Positions 18,804-27,491 of a DNA stretch of 44,669 nt are shown piece after piece (the first letter of the stretch is position 1; every line of letters begins with the position of its first letter). The position numbers and the translations under genes were made by a program. Under the pieces are notes generated by a model. That model was not told where the DNA came from. It ran no database searches and saw only the letters and a list, made by a program, of their open reading frames with translations. The DNA comes from an uncultured Lachnospiraceae bacterium (GTDB taxonomy: Bacteria; Bacillota; Clostridia; Lachnospirales; Lachnospiraceae), in the NCBI GenBank assembly GCA_902790935.1, contig CADATP010000010.1, positions 1 through 44,669 on the forward strand. Reading direction: 5' to 3'.

Positions 18804-19880
18804 ATGAAAACAATACTTTGCATAGCGTTCCTTCTCCTTTGCCCGATCATACTCGGACTCGGAACCGTAACAGCCTACAACAAAATATCATCGGTTCTTT
18901 CCAAAAGAGCCTCTCTTCCTCAAAAAAAGCCTTTTATTGTAAGGCTTTGCGCCTACTATTCCGCCGGCTTTATGGAGCTGTTTCTTTTGGCGGGAGTAAC
19001 CAATGCTTTGGGAGTCTTTTTATCTCTCACATTTTCCGCAACCGTAAAAGTGTTTGCGCTTTTGCTAATTGCTGTCCTCACCTTTGCGTATCTTGTTTTT
19101 ATACTACTTAAATTTGCATCGTTAAAAAACAGGACTTCTGCTGCAAGCGGAGCTTCTAAAGATGCCAAGGATTCTAAAGAAGACAAAACATCTTCAGACA
19201 GATACTTTATCCTTTTCCTTATCATTTCGCTGTTCTTTTCAGCTTTGGCGCTTTTTATAACCCTTAGGGGCAAAATCTACCTAAGCGGGGATCAGACCGT
19301 AGAAACCGTTAATTCGTTTCTTTCTTCCAATGAAATGTACAACGTAAATCCCTTGACGGGACTTCCTTATGACGGTGATCACCCTTCAAGGCTTGATTAT
19401 ATGTTCCTGCCGTTTTTCTATGCGCTTTTGTGCCGTACATTTAAGCTTAGCGCAATGAAGCTTTTGTACCATATCATTCCGGCAGTCTATGCAGTCTGCG
19501 CTTTCTCTCTTTTTGTAACCGTTGGTGATGCTTTCTTTTTTGAGCGAGCCGGTGAAAACGACCTTTCGGGCGTTTATCCCAAGACTAAAGTTACTTTGTT
19601 TTATATGATCTGCGTATTTTTACTCTTTTGCTGCGGCAGCGCTGCGGGAAGTATCTCTTTTAATCTCTTCCACTCAGGGTTCAGAAGCGGAACTTTCCTT
19701 ATCCTCTTACTTGTAAATTACTGCCTTGCCATGTGCATAAAAAAAAGATGGGCCGCGTGCCTTATCCCTATTGTTTTAGAGCCTCTCGCGGCATCCACTA
19801 AATTCGGGATCGGCGCCTGCTTTGTTATGACCGCCTCTCTTTTTGTAATTTCAAAAATCAGAAAAAAGGAGGAAAAGTAA
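18804..19880 (+). CDS. DUF6077-like polytopic membrane protein, N-terminal part
   Basis: About 358 residues from the ATG at 18804; a GTG at 18756 would add 16, and neither start has a Shine-Dalgarno. The protein has about eight membrane segments and a loop reading SGDQTVETVNSFLSS near residue 165, followed by GDHPSRLDYMFLPFFYALLC. I associate this layout with the DUF6077 membrane family of Lachnospiraceae, but that assignment is from memory. A TGCTATAAT extended -10 lies at 18788-18796, which would put the transcript start at or next to the ATG. The gene ends with TAA directly joined to the ATG of the next gene, which reads like the missing C-terminal half of the same protein. Function is unknown; surface-glycan assembly is suggested by location. 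Confidence 0.65.
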   Translation: MKTILCIAFLLLCPIILGLGTVTAYNKISSVLSKRASLPQKKPFIVRLCAYYSAGFMELFLLAGVTNALGVFLSLTFSATVKVFALLLIAVLTFAYLVFILLKFASLKNRTSAASGASKDAKDSKEDKTSSDRYFILFLIISLFFSALALFITLRGKIYLSGDQTVETVNSFLSSNEMYNVNPLTGLPYDGDHPSRLDYMFLPFFYALLCRTFKLSAMKLLYHIIPAVYAVCAFSLFVTVGDAFFFERAGENDLSGVYPKTKVTLFYMICVFLLFCCGSAAGSISFNLFHSGFRSGTFLILLLVNYCLAMCIKKRWAACLIPIVLEPLAASTKFGIGACFVMTASLFVISKIRKKEEK

Positions 19881-20861
19881 ATGGCTGATGCATTTTCCTC
19901 CATACAAAACTATGTATCAAATAACCATATCCTTGCGCCGCTTTTACTGTGCCTTGTGTTTTCTCTGCTGCTCATTTTTATTAAGATTCCCGTCAGCTCA
20001 GAACCGGCAAGAGAAGTACAGACCGCCCTTAATAAACAGCGCGGGCTACTTTTCTACTCGTTAGTTTCTGCCATCCTGCTGTTAATTCCCGTAAGCGTTT
20101 TTATCCTTAGGAAATTCCAGACCGTTTTCTTCGGATATGACTACCTTTGGGCCCTGGTTCCGATAATCCCCGTTACAGCTTTTGCGCTGACCTGCATGTC
20201 CGGTTTTCTGAAAAATATTGCCAAAAAGAAAGCCGACTTCGTTTGCATTGCGGCAGCTGCCATTCTTTTTATCTGCGGCAGCATGGGATACTTCCAATAT
20301 AACGAGCATGACTATCCGGATCTCAAAGTAGCAGACACCTCCTTTGAAGAATCCATGCCGGTTCTTGAAAAGCTCGAGAGTATGGCAAAGGAGAGCTCGG
20401 GAGACTTTATTATCCTCGCACCCCCGTCCGTTACCGAGTATTCAAGGCTTTACAGCGGCGATATCAAGACTCTTTTCGGCAGAGATATGTGGAACGGTTC
20501 TCTGGCCCCATACAATTACACTGTATACAGCGAGGAGATTAAGGACCTCTATTACTGGATGCTCTACGAGGACAGCTACGGAGCGATCTATTATACTACG
20601 CCAAGAGCGGTTACAACCTTCAATTACGAGGGACTTGACTACGACGCCTTCGATAAGGATCCGGAATCTTTTGGCGGAATAGGCTTTATTAAAAGAGCAA
20701 AAGAACTGGGCGTAAGCTGCATCATCTTTACCATAAATGAAAAAACCGACAGAGCCGCCATCACTCACATTGAAGAAGTGACGGGACTTGTCGGTGAATT
20801 TATAAAGGTTGAAGCTACATACGACGAAGGATATTACATTCTCCCTATACGCGCCTTTTAA
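19881..20861 (+). CDS. Membrane protein with soluble C-terminal domain, likely partner or split half of the preceding gene
   Basis: 326 residues. Four membrane segments (about residues 15-35, 55-75, 85-110 and 118-135) precede a soluble domain of about 180 residues with ILAPPSVTEYSRLYSG, SLAPYNYTVYSEE and GVSCIIFTINEKT. That soluble tail resembles the outside domains that end GT-C and DUF6077-like proteins. The ATG directly follows the upstream TAA and has a strong AAAGGAGG ribosome-binding site inside the upstream gene, so it is translated as a separate chain. Its 3' end overlaps the convergent GT2 gene by 17 bp. The function is not known. Confidence 0.65.
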   Translation: MADAFSSIQNYVSNNHILAPLLLCLVFSLLLIFIKIPVSSEPAREVQTALNKQRGLLFYSLVSAILLLIPVSVFILRKFQTVFFGYDYLWALVPIIPVTAFALTCMSGFLKNIAKKKADFVCIAAAAILFICGSMGYFQYNEHDYPDLKVADTSFEESMPVLEKLESMAKESSGDFIILAPPSVTEYSRLYSGDIKTLFGRDMWNGSLAPYNYTVYSEEIKDLYYWMLYEDSYGAIYYTTPRAVTTFNYEGLDYDAFDKDPESFGGIGFIKRAKELGVSCIIFTINEKTDRAAITHIEEVTGLVGEFIKVEATYDEGYYILPIRAF

Positions 20862-21618
20862 CCGCTCTAACAGCCCAAAAGACAAAGTAATACGCACTCT
20901 TAAAAATATTAAGATGCTCAGCCTTGCGATACAGCATCCAGATACGCCTTATGGCTTCAAGCTTATTTGAAGAAAGGCTCTTTCCGGGACGTCTGTACAA
21001 AACAAGATTTTCATCAAGGCCGTAAGCTATGTTGCCCTCTCTTAAAAGTCCCCACCAAAGAGCGGTGTCCTCGCTCTTTATCTTCGGCATCATAAGCTTT
21101 TCCCTGGGGATTTTATATGTATCAAACATCACGGTACTTGTAAATATCGTGGTGTTTTTTAGTGCCTGTTTATAGTTTAGGCTCTCCGGTACTCTTACAA
21201 CCTTGCCGTTTCCAACAGCATCTGCATCGGCAAACTCGTATCCCGTAAATACAAAGGCCGCATCCTTTTCTTTCATAAAATTAAGCTCTTTTTCGAGCTT
21301 ATCCGAAGTCCAGACGTCATCTCCGTCAAGATAGGCTATATACCTTCCGCGGGATTCCATAACGCCGCGGTTTCTTGCGGCCGCCGCCCCGGTATCTTCC
21401 GTTTGCATAATAAGCCTTGCACGGGTCTCTATACCTTTTTCGACTATGTATTCTTTAATTATCTGTGCAGAACGGTCCGTACCGCCATCCTCAACCATAA
21501 TAAGTTCCCAGTCCGCATAAGTCTGGGCAAGGACACAGTCCATGGTCTGAACTATATATTTCTCAAGCTGATATACCGGTATGATGATACTGACGGTATT
21601 CGCGTAATCTCTATCCAT
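20845..21618 (-). CDS. GT2 family glycosyltransferase
   Basis: 257 residues, compact GT2 domain: VSIIIPVYQLEKYI near the N-terminus, MVEDGGTDRSAQII near residue 40, TGAAAARNRGVMESRGRYIA with YLDGDDVWTSDKL (DGDD metal motif) near residue 93. The length is short because there is little beyond the catalytic domain. It belongs to the cytoplasmic sugar-adding enzymes of the glycan locus but sits beyond the convergent plus-strand pair, so it is not in the main operon. The ptsH terminator lies just upstream, implying its own promoter in the 40 bp between or read-through. Confidence 0.88.
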   Translation of the reverse strand: MDRDYANTVSIIIPVYQLEKYIVQTMDCVLAQTYADWELIMVEDGGTDRSAQIIKEYIVEKGIETRARLIMQTEDTGAAAARNRGVMESRGRYIAYLDGDDVWTSDKLEKELNFMKEKDAAFVFTGYEFADADAVGNGKVVRVPESLNYKQALKNTTIFTSTVMFDTYKIPREKLMMPKIKSEDTALWWGLLREGNIAYGLDENLVLYRRPGKSLSSNKLEAIRRIWMLYRKAEHLNIFKSAYYFVFWAVRAVKRRV

Positions 21619-21644
21619 AAAAAACCTTTACAAGTAAATTTTTC

Positions 21645-21678
21645 CAAACAAAGACAAAGGCGCGCCCATTGGCACGCC
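21645..21678 (-). terminator. Rho-independent terminator after ptsH
   Basis: On the minus strand an 8-bp GC-rich stem (GGCGTGCC / GGCGCGCC, with one G-U pair) closes on an AATG loop and is followed by a T-rich run (TTTGTCTTTGTTT). It begins 7 bases after the ptsH stop and ends the cdaA-cdaR-glmM-ptsH run. Confidence 0.7.
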
Positions 21679-21685
21679 GGAAGAT

Positions 21686-21949
21686 TTATTCGCCAAGTCC
21701 TGTTTCAACAGCATTAACAAGAGCTTTAAGAGCGTCGTTTTCATCTTCGCCGTCACAAACCAGCTCTATCTCGTCTCCGCACTTTACGCAAGCTCCCAAA
21801 ACACTGAGAACACTCTTTGCATTCGCGGTTGTATCCTTGATCTTGAATGTGATCAATGATTTATACTGCATAGCCTCCTTGCACAAAATGCCGGCAGGTC
21901 TTAAATGAAGTCCCGTAGGGTTTTTGATAACCACTTTCTGACTAACCAT
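21686..21949 (-). CDS. ptsH: Phosphocarrier protein HPr
   Basis: 87 residues, the normal HPr length. The active-site histidine is His15 in TGLHLRPAG, and the regulatory serine is Ser46 in NAKSVLSVL, both at canonical positions. HPr accepts phosphate from enzyme I at His15 for PTS sugar uptake, and in Bacillota is phosphorylated at Ser46 by HPr kinase for CcpA-dependent catabolite control. A GGAGG ribosome-binding site lies 7 nt before the ATG. The gene is the last of the run from cdaA, 29 bp after glmM, an unusual place away from ptsI; in this window no enzyme I gene is seen. Confidence 0.96.
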   Translation of the reverse strand: MVSQKVVIKNPTGLHLRPAGILCKEAMQYKSLITFKIKDTTANAKSVLSVLGACVKCGDEIELVCDGEDENDALKALVNAVETGLGE

Positions 21950-21978
21950 CTTTATTCCTCCAAAACTAAACTTACGCT

Positions 21979-23328
21979 CTAAAACATGATATCCTGGATA
22001 AGTGCTGCCAGTTTTTCAGCTTCTTTTTGAATAAGCTGCTGGTCCTTACCTTCGATCATAACTCTGACAAGAGGCTCTGTACCCGAAGGACGGATAAGGA
22101 CTCTGCCCTCTCCCTCGAATTTCTTTTCCAGCTCCTCGATAGCCTTCTTGATCTCGGGATATTCAAGATACTTTTCTTTTTTGTGGTTTGCAACCTTCGC
22201 TCCGACGAGAGCCTGGGGAAGTACTTCCATAACCTTTGCAAGCTCGGATAAGGGCTTTTTCGTCTCAACCATTACCTGTAAAAGGTGAAGGGCACTGAGA
22301 AGTCCGTCTCCCGTTGTATTCTCATCAAGGAAGATAATGTGCCCGCTTTGCTCTCCGCCAAGGGATCCGCCGATCTCCTTCATCCTCTCAAGAACGTATC
22401 TGTCTCCTACTGCGGTTCTCTCAAGGTTTATACCGTTTTTCTCACAGGAAAGGGAGAATCCAAGGTTACTCATTACAGTAGCAACGATCGTATCGCCCTT
22501 AAGCTTACCCTGTTCTTTCATATAATTGCCGACGATTGCCATGATCTGGTCACCGTCAACCAGTTTACCGTTTTCATCAACCGCAAGGAATCTGTCCGCA
22601 TCACCGTCAAAAGCAATTCCGATCGCGGCTTTCTCGTAAACAACGCGGGCCATAAGCTCTTCCATATGGGTGGATCCGCAGTTCGCATTGATATTGGTTC
22701 CGTCAGGATGATTGTGAATCGCTACGATCTCCGCGCCGCAGCGGGAAAGAGCTTCAACCGATGTGTAGTAAGAGGCGCCTTCCGCACAGTCAACAACAAG
22801 CTTCATACCGGAAAGGTCCACACCAACCGCTCTGACGGAATGATTGATGTATTCCTCTTTAGCGTCTGTAAGTATCTTTATCTTGCCGACTCCGGGGCCG
22901 ATAGGGAATTTAATATCCTTCATATTGCTCTTTATCTGAGCCTCTATTTCGTCCTCAAGAGCATCGGGAAGCTTAAATCCGTCCGCATCAAAAAACTTAA
23001 TTCCGTTAAACTCTACAGAGTTGTGGGATGCCGAAATAACAACGCCCGCATCTACCATATGCTTTCTTGTAAGATAAGCGACTGCGGGAGTCGGAACTAC
23101 GCCCACATATACGCAGTTGGCACCGACGCTGCAGGCTCCCGACATAAGTGCGTAAGCAAGCATATCGCCGGAGATTCTTGTATCGCAGCCTACCATAATT
23201 GTGGGCTTGTGGTTTTTGGATTTTGTAAGTACATACGCCCCTGCCTGTCCAAGCTGCATCGCAAGTGTAGGGGTAAGTTCATCATTAGCTACTCCGCGGA
23301 CTCCGTCCGTTCCAAACATTCTACTCAT
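21979..23328 (-). CDS. glmM: Phosphoglucosamine mutase
   Basis: 449 residues, the usual length. The N-terminus FGTDGVRGVAN, the phosphoserine loop ISASHNS (phosphorylated Ser101), the metal-binding loop AFDGDADRFLAVD near residue 240 and the phosphate-binding RPSGTEPLVRVM near residue 417 are all intact. It converts glucosamine-6-phosphate to glucosamine-1-phosphate for UDP-GlcNAc, feeding peptidoglycan and surface glycan synthesis. The order cdaA-cdaR-glmM is widely conserved in Bacillota, where GlmM binds and inhibits the diadenylate cyclase. An AAAGGA ribosome-binding site precedes the ATG. Confidence 0.97.
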   Translation of the reverse strand: MSRMFGTDGVRGVANDELTPTLAMQLGQAGAYVLTKSKNHKPTIMVGCDTRISGDMLAYALMSGACSVGANCVYVGVVPTPAVAYLTRKHMVDAGVVISASHNSVEFNGIKFFDADGFKLPDALEDEIEAQIKSNMKDIKFPIGPGVGKIKILTDAKEEYINHSVRAVGVDLSGMKLVVDCAEGASYYTSVEALSRCGAEIVAIHNHPDGTNINANCGSTHMEELMARVVYEKAAIGIAFDGDADRFLAVDENGKLVDGDQIMAIVGNYMKEQGKLKGDTIVATVMSNLGFSLSCEKNGINLERTAVGDRYVLERMKEIGGSLGGEQSGHIIFLDENTTGDGLLSALHLLQVMVETKKPLSELAKVMEVLPQALVGAKVANHKKEKYLEYPEIKKAIEELEKKFEGEGRVLIRPSGTEPLVRVMIEGKDQQLIQKEAEKLAALIQDIMF

Positions 23329-23346
23329 TATTAACTGTCCTTTGAA

Positions 23347-24609
23347 TTACTTCTTTTTTACCGTCACCTTAACTTCAGCGCCTTTTTTAATGTTTATGGA
23401 ACTGCTGAGACCAAGACTGACAGGCATATGATAATCACCCTCTTCAAGAGTGCTGATATCGTTATTGTCCATAAAGGCGGCAACATCGACCGTCTTGCCG
23501 ATGGTTAATGCATCAATGTCTTCAATATTGGACTTAAGGCCGGATATCGTGACTGATACGATTGACGGTACGATCTCAATGTCATATCCATCGGGTACAT
23601 TCGTAAGTGTGATGCCATCGGCCGGGAAGGTGACTGTCTTTTCTTCCTCAGGCTCGATAAATACCTTCACGGTAACCGTCTTGTCAAAATCATCATCCGC
23701 AAACTGAACATTAGTGGGTACATACTGGCTTAGATCAACTTCTTTTTCCACATCCGCATCGGCATCCGTTATGTCGATAGGTGTAGTGATGTTAATCCTG
23801 CTGAGAGATAAAAGAGCCGCATGCGTTCCGGCTAAAGTAACCGTCTCGGGGTAAACTTCAAGATTTCCGGTATAGAGATACCCCGGAGCAGGCTCTCCGG
23901 TCTTGGATGCGTATATCGCAACCTTCTTTGTCTCAAGGATATTAACATCAACATGTACGTAATCCGACTGTTTTGTTATAGTCGAAAGATTAAGTACGTT
24001 GTTTGAAGCGTCATACAGTTCAATCTCAATATTTGCCGAAAGAGACTCACTCACACCGTCAATATCAATGTTAACCTGGCCGTAGCTGACCATATCGATA
24101 TCTGACTTCGGGCCGTTTATCTCGATCATATTGAGGTCCATGGTAACACCGCCGAACTTGCAGTTTTCAGCAACTTCTCCGGTGGTATTTTTGATGATAC
24201 GGACATATTTCCTTGCGCGATCCTCTATTGAAAGCGTTACGCTGTCCTTGCTTGATGTAAGGGAATCGTATGTCATATCTCCGGCAAGTCTCAGACTGAT
24301 GGGAATCTTTCCGTCTACGATCTTTGAAGCATCAGCCTCTGCTATTATATCGGCAGAACTGAGGCTGTTGATAACTGTCTTGGGAGCTGTTACGGTAACT
24401 CTTACCGTATCGCCGTCAAGGATATCCCAGACTTTCTTCTCGGGATCAAGGGCTTCCTCGTTTATTATCTGAACCTTAATATTTGAAAAATCCTTGGGGA
24501 TCGTAGGGTTTTCAATCTGAATCCAGACAAACCAAATAACAATGGCAAGGAAAACAGATACGATTTTGAGCCACCAATCCTTAAGGAGCCATTCTTTAAA
24601 CTTTTTCAT
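23347..24609 (-). CDS. cdaR: CdaA regulatory protein with YbbR repeats
   Basis: 420 residues. A short basic cytoplasmic N-terminus and one membrane helix (WWLKIVSVFLAIVIWFVW, about residues 12-30) are followed by four YbbR-like beta-rich repeats (roughly 45-120, 130-215, 225-310, 320-405), all extracytoplasmic. CdaR binds CdaA in the membrane and tunes c-di-AMP production, possibly sensing the wall. Its ATG overlaps the cdaA end by 14 bp and has an AAGGAG site inside cdaA, so the two are coupled. The identity rests on the YbbR pattern and the invariant gene order. Confidence 0.94.
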   Translation of the reverse strand: MKKFKEWLLKDWWLKIVSVFLAIVIWFVWIQIENPTIPKDFSNIKVQIINEEALDPEKKVWDILDGDTVRVTVTAPKTVINSLSSADIIAEADASKIVDGKIPISLRLAGDMTYDSLTSSKDSVTLSIEDRARKYVRIIKNTTGEVAENCKFGGVTMDLNMIEINGPKSDIDMVSYGQVNIDIDGVSESLSANIEIELYDASNNVLNLSTITKQSDYVHVDVNILETKKVAIYASKTGEPAPGYLYTGNLEVYPETVTLAGTHAALLSLSRINITTPIDITDADADVEKEVDLSQYVPTNVQFADDDFDKTVTVKVFIEPEEEKTVTFPADGITLTNVPDGYDIEIVPSIVSVTISGLKSNIEDIDALTIGKTVDVAAFMDNNDISTLEEGDYHMPVSLGLSSSINIKKGAEVKVTVKKK

Positions 24610-25510
24610 TGGCAGCTCCTTCCCCGGTCTTTACTTCCGTATTATTTTCATCGCTCCGGCGTCTTCTTGTCTTTCTGCGCTTTTCGCGGGCTTTGGATAC
24701 AAGCTTTGTAAGTCTTGTCTTTAACTGCTCACCGTCGGATATGGGCTCGATCTTGCCGTCGATGGCAAGAGAGATACGTCCCGTCTCTTCGGAAACGATG
24801 ATCGTTACGGCATCCGTCTTTTCGGATACTCCCACAGCCGCTCTGTGCCTTGTGCCAAGATCTTTGCTAAGTCCCATATTGTCTGAAAGGGGGAGGTAGC
24901 AGGTAGCTGCAGTCACGCGATTTCCCACAATAATAACCGCTCCGTCGTGAAGCGGGGTATTTTTCTCGAATATATTGATAAGAAGTCCGCTGGTGATCTT
25001 GCCATCGACCGCTATACCGGTGGTCTCGTACTCGGACAGAAACTCCGCTCTCTGAATTACGATAAGAGCTCCCGTTCTTGCCTTGCCCATCTCGGTACAT
25101 GCTTTGACAATTTCTGAAATAGATTCCGCAGAAATACTCTCCACATCGGTTGAATTGATTCCGGTGGTGGAGAGAATATCGCCCAGAATATTTTTCCGTC
25201 CAAGATTTTCAAGACCCTTTCTAAGCTCCGGCTGAAGGACAAGCAAAAGGGCTATGATAGCGTAGTTAACAACATTTTTGGCGATCCAGATAATGGTATC
25301 AAGCTGCATTATGGAAGCCACAACAAGGAACAGCGCGATTACGATGATTCCTTTAAGCAAAGACCATGCTCTGGTATTTTTCATCCAGGCCAAAATATAG
25401 TACAGCAAAAAAGCAATGATCAGGATCTCCAAAACATCCCGCCACTGTACCGTAGTCATATATATACCCATATTTTTAAGGTAATTTATGGCCTGTGTCA
25501 CAAACTGCAT
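24596..25510 (-). CDS. cdaA: Diadenylate cyclase CdaA (DisA_N domain)
   Basis: 304 residues. Three N-terminal membrane helices (residues about 25-90) are followed by a DAC catalytic domain with the two diagnostic motifs: DGA at 189-191 in PLHDGAVIIVGN, and RHR at 221-223 in LGTRHRAAVGVSE. It joins two ATP into c-di-AMP, which controls potassium and osmolyte balance and wall integrity. The C-terminal ~30 residues are very basic (RKTRRRR) and then acidic, longer than in Bacillus CdaA. A ribosome-binding site AGGGAG lies about 12 nt upstream. It heads the conserved cdaA-cdaR-glmM trio. Confidence 0.96.
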   Translation of the reverse strand: MQFVTQAINYLKNMGIYMTTVQWRDVLEILIIAFLLYYILAWMKNTRAWSLLKGIIVIALFLVVASIMQLDTIIWIAKNVVNYAIIALLLVLQPELRKGLENLGRKNILGDILSTTGINSTDVESISAESISEIVKACTEMGKARTGALIVIQRAEFLSEYETTGIAVDGKITSGLLINIFEKNTPLHDGAVIIVGNRVTAATCYLPLSDNMGLSKDLGTRHRAAVGVSEKTDAVTIIVSEETGRISLAIDGKIEPISDGEQLKTRLTKLVSKAREKRRKTRRRRSDENNTEVKTGEGAANEKV

Positions 25511-25519
25511 TGAAATGAA

Positions 25520-26629
25520 TTACTCCCTGTAATCTTCGGATGAATTTTCGGTATATTCACCGTTTTCCTCATAATACTCCCCATCGGAGCCCTCATAGTA
25601 ACCGTCCTCGGAAAAATATCCGTTCTCGTCGGCATACTCGAGATCATCGTACCCTTCGGCATACAGATCTTCGCCGCTTCCGTTCATAAAGCTCTTTCCG
25701 CCTTTTCTGCGGTTTATCTGACGTACTCTCTGAGCAGACTCGCCAAGAGAAATCTTGGGAACAGCCTTAACATAATAGTAATAATCGTCATCCTCAAACT
25801 GAACATTCTCTGTACGGTTAAAGTCAACGCAGTACTTAAAGAACTTAAGTACAAATCCGGCTGCTACCGCAAGCACAGATACTAAAATAATATTGATAAA
25901 GGATATTCCGGTATCCATTATCACATCTCCTATAAGGAGGGCAATGATATCAACCACAACTCCCGCTCCGATAGCGATCTCCCAGTTTCTCTTGATGGGA
26001 AGACGGCGCAGGAAATATACAACGAGAAATGTAACAACAAAAGCTATGATAACGATTATCATTCCCTTGTTGGCAAGTATATCGTCGATAAGGATCTTAA
26101 GCTGGTCCGCAGCTTCGGCGATAGGCATATTGGCTATCGTCGCGGAATTTGCATTGACAACCTTCAGGAAGTAGTATGCCACTACTCCGCAGGCCATAGC
26201 TACAGTGCATCCGGGAGTAGCCGTAAGACCGAGTACAATAGGAAGCACATAAGGCAGCTTCCAGAGCATAAGGATCGGTGTAATCGCAACTACCAGAGAC
26301 GACTTGGGCGAGAACCTGAGAAAAAGCAGGTACAGCACAAGGTAGAGCAAAACTCCCAAAGCCGCAACTATAAGCGACAGATGATACATATGCAAGAGAG
26401 AGAAAAGTCCCGCAAAGACAAGTATCATTCCGCTTGGAAGGAAGGAACAAAGCAGCGAAGCTACGAGTTCGATCACAATATTATCAATTTTAGTAAAGTA
26501 ACCCATTCTTGAATTTACAGTGTGAAGTACTATAAAAGCCGCAATGAGCTTAAGGGCGGGAACGATGAACGCGTCGTATTTATAATACAGCTGTATCACC
26601 TTTTCCCTTATTTCATACAGATTTTTCAT
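25520..26629 (-). CDS. Polytopic membrane protein of unknown function upstream of cdaA
   Basis: 369 residues with about nine hydrophobic segments in the first 275 residues, then a cytoplasmic-looking tail of ~90 residues that is strongly acidic and tyrosine-rich (EDDDYYYYVKAVP, later runs of Glu, Tyr and Asp). I do not recognise a named family. It overlaps the end of the small upstream gene by 17 bp and ends 9 bp before cdaA, so it is translated from the same message as the c-di-AMP genes. The constant company suggests a role linked to c-di-AMP or the envelope, an inference only. Confidence 0.72.
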   Translation of the reverse strand: MKNLYEIREKVIQLYYKYDAFIVPALKLIAAFIVLHTVNSRMGYFTKIDNIVIELVASLLCSFLPSGMILVFAGLFSLLHMYHLSLIVAALGVLLYLVLYLLFLRFSPKSSLVVAITPILMLWKLPYVLPIVLGLTATPGCTVAMACGVVAYYFLKVVNANSATIANMPIAEAADQLKILIDDILANKGMIIVIIAFVVTFLVVYFLRRLPIKRNWEIAIGAGVVVDIIALLIGDVIMDTGISFINIILVSVLAVAAGFVLKFFKYCVDFNRTENVQFEDDDYYYYVKAVPKISLGESAQRVRQINRRKGGKSFMNGSGEDLYAEGYDDLEYADENGYFSEDGYYEGSDGEYYEENGEYTENSSEDYRE

Positions 26630-27014
26630 TTGTCTTATACAACTTCCTTAATTTTTTAAGATTGCTCTTATATTTTCGGAGATTTGAAGCGGCTATCGAA
26701 TACTTGATGAAAGCCACAAGATATGAAATACCCACATAAACGATCAGGGCAATAACATAGTACTTTCCAAAACTCTTCAAGATGGAAATGATATCTATCT
26801 CATATATATTCGACATAAACTCGTCGAAATTGTAATAAATATATAATGCCAGTCCAAATACAAAGGCTACGGTTATAGCAAAAGCCGCCTTAAGGATTGA
26901 GGCCCAGATATAATCGCTTCTGAAAAAAGAACCGATCCTTAGGTGCTCTTTCCCCTTGCCCTTTTCGTAGGATGACATCCTGGTCATCATTATGACCTTA
27001 TCTCTGTCAAGCAT
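26613..27014 (-). CDS. Small membrane protein of unknown function
   Basis: 133 residues with two membrane helices (ILKAAFAITVAFVFGLALYIYY near residues 37-58 and YYVIALIVYVGISYLVAFI near residues 88-108) and a basic coiled C-terminus (NLRKYKSNLKKLRKLYK). No family recognised. A shorter start at Met10 or Met12 is possible. It lies between the yvyF-like gene and the unknown membrane gene, 22 bp from the former, and is probably in the same operon as cdaA. Confidence 0.7.
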   Translation of the reverse strand: MLDRDKVIMMTRMSSYEKGKGKEHLRIGSFFRSDYIWASILKAAFAITVAFVFGLALYIYYNFDEFMSNIYEIDIISILKSFGKYYVIALIVYVGISYLVAFIKYSIAASNLRKYKSNLKKLRKLYKTNEKSV

Positions 27015-27036
27015 ATATTCACCTTTGCCCGGGAGA

Positions 27037-27453
27037 TTACAGGAATCTCATTCTCGGGTTATCTTTGTCATTTTTATGTGCCGCAGCAAGAGCAGCCGCT
27101 TTTTGTGCGTTATAGTCTCTTGTCATCTGGCTGAAGCTGTTGGTAACGTTTGCCTTACATCTGTCGCAATACTTACCGGATCTGATCGGCGCTCCGCAGC
27201 TCTCGCATGTAAGCATCATAGCAGAATCCTCGGTAACCTCAAGCCTGTCCTCGCGAAGCCACTGTGTTATCTGAGAAGGCTCTACATCGCAGGCTTCGGC
27301 AACTTCGTTGATTCCGACGCCCTTGTGCTCGCGGATATACTCCTTTACTTCCTGGAACTTGGCTTCCATAACCTCTTTGCAGGCCTGGCAGATAGGCATT
27401 CCGGAAATATAGTTAAACATCTTTCCACATTTACGGCAGTTTCTAACGTTCAT
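27037..27453 (-). CDS. YvyF-like (flagellar operon protein family) zinc-ribbon/HTH protein
   Basis: 138 residues. Two Cys4 zinc-ribbon knuckles (NCRKCGKMF with CQAC near the N-terminus; CESCGAPIRSGKYCDRC near residue 88) flank a helix-turn-helix-like middle (GINEVAEACDVEPSQITQWL). This matches the TIGR03826/YvyF family, named for its place in the Bacillus comF-flgM region. The longer ORF starts at 27468, but its first codons form the GGAGGT ribosome-binding site for the ATG at 27453, so the shorter start is correct. It follows comFC, as in Bacillus. Its role is unproven, but the family tracks with motility genes. Confidence 0.82.
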   Translation of the reverse strand: MNVRNCRKCGKMFNYISGMPICQACKEVMEAKFQEVKEYIREHKGVGINEVAEACDVEPSQITQWLREDRLEVTEDSAMMLTCESCGAPIRSGKYCDRCKANVTNSFSQMTRDYNAQKAAALAAAHKNDKDNPRMRFL

Positions 27454-27491
27454 TATCATTACCTCCATGTTTTAAGCTTTGCAAAAGGAGC

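Noticed and set aside
22285-23334. 349-codon plus-strand open frame opposite glmM
   Set aside because: Its frame is the shadow of a strongly conserved glmM; the translation has no recognisable domain and no ribosome-binding site.
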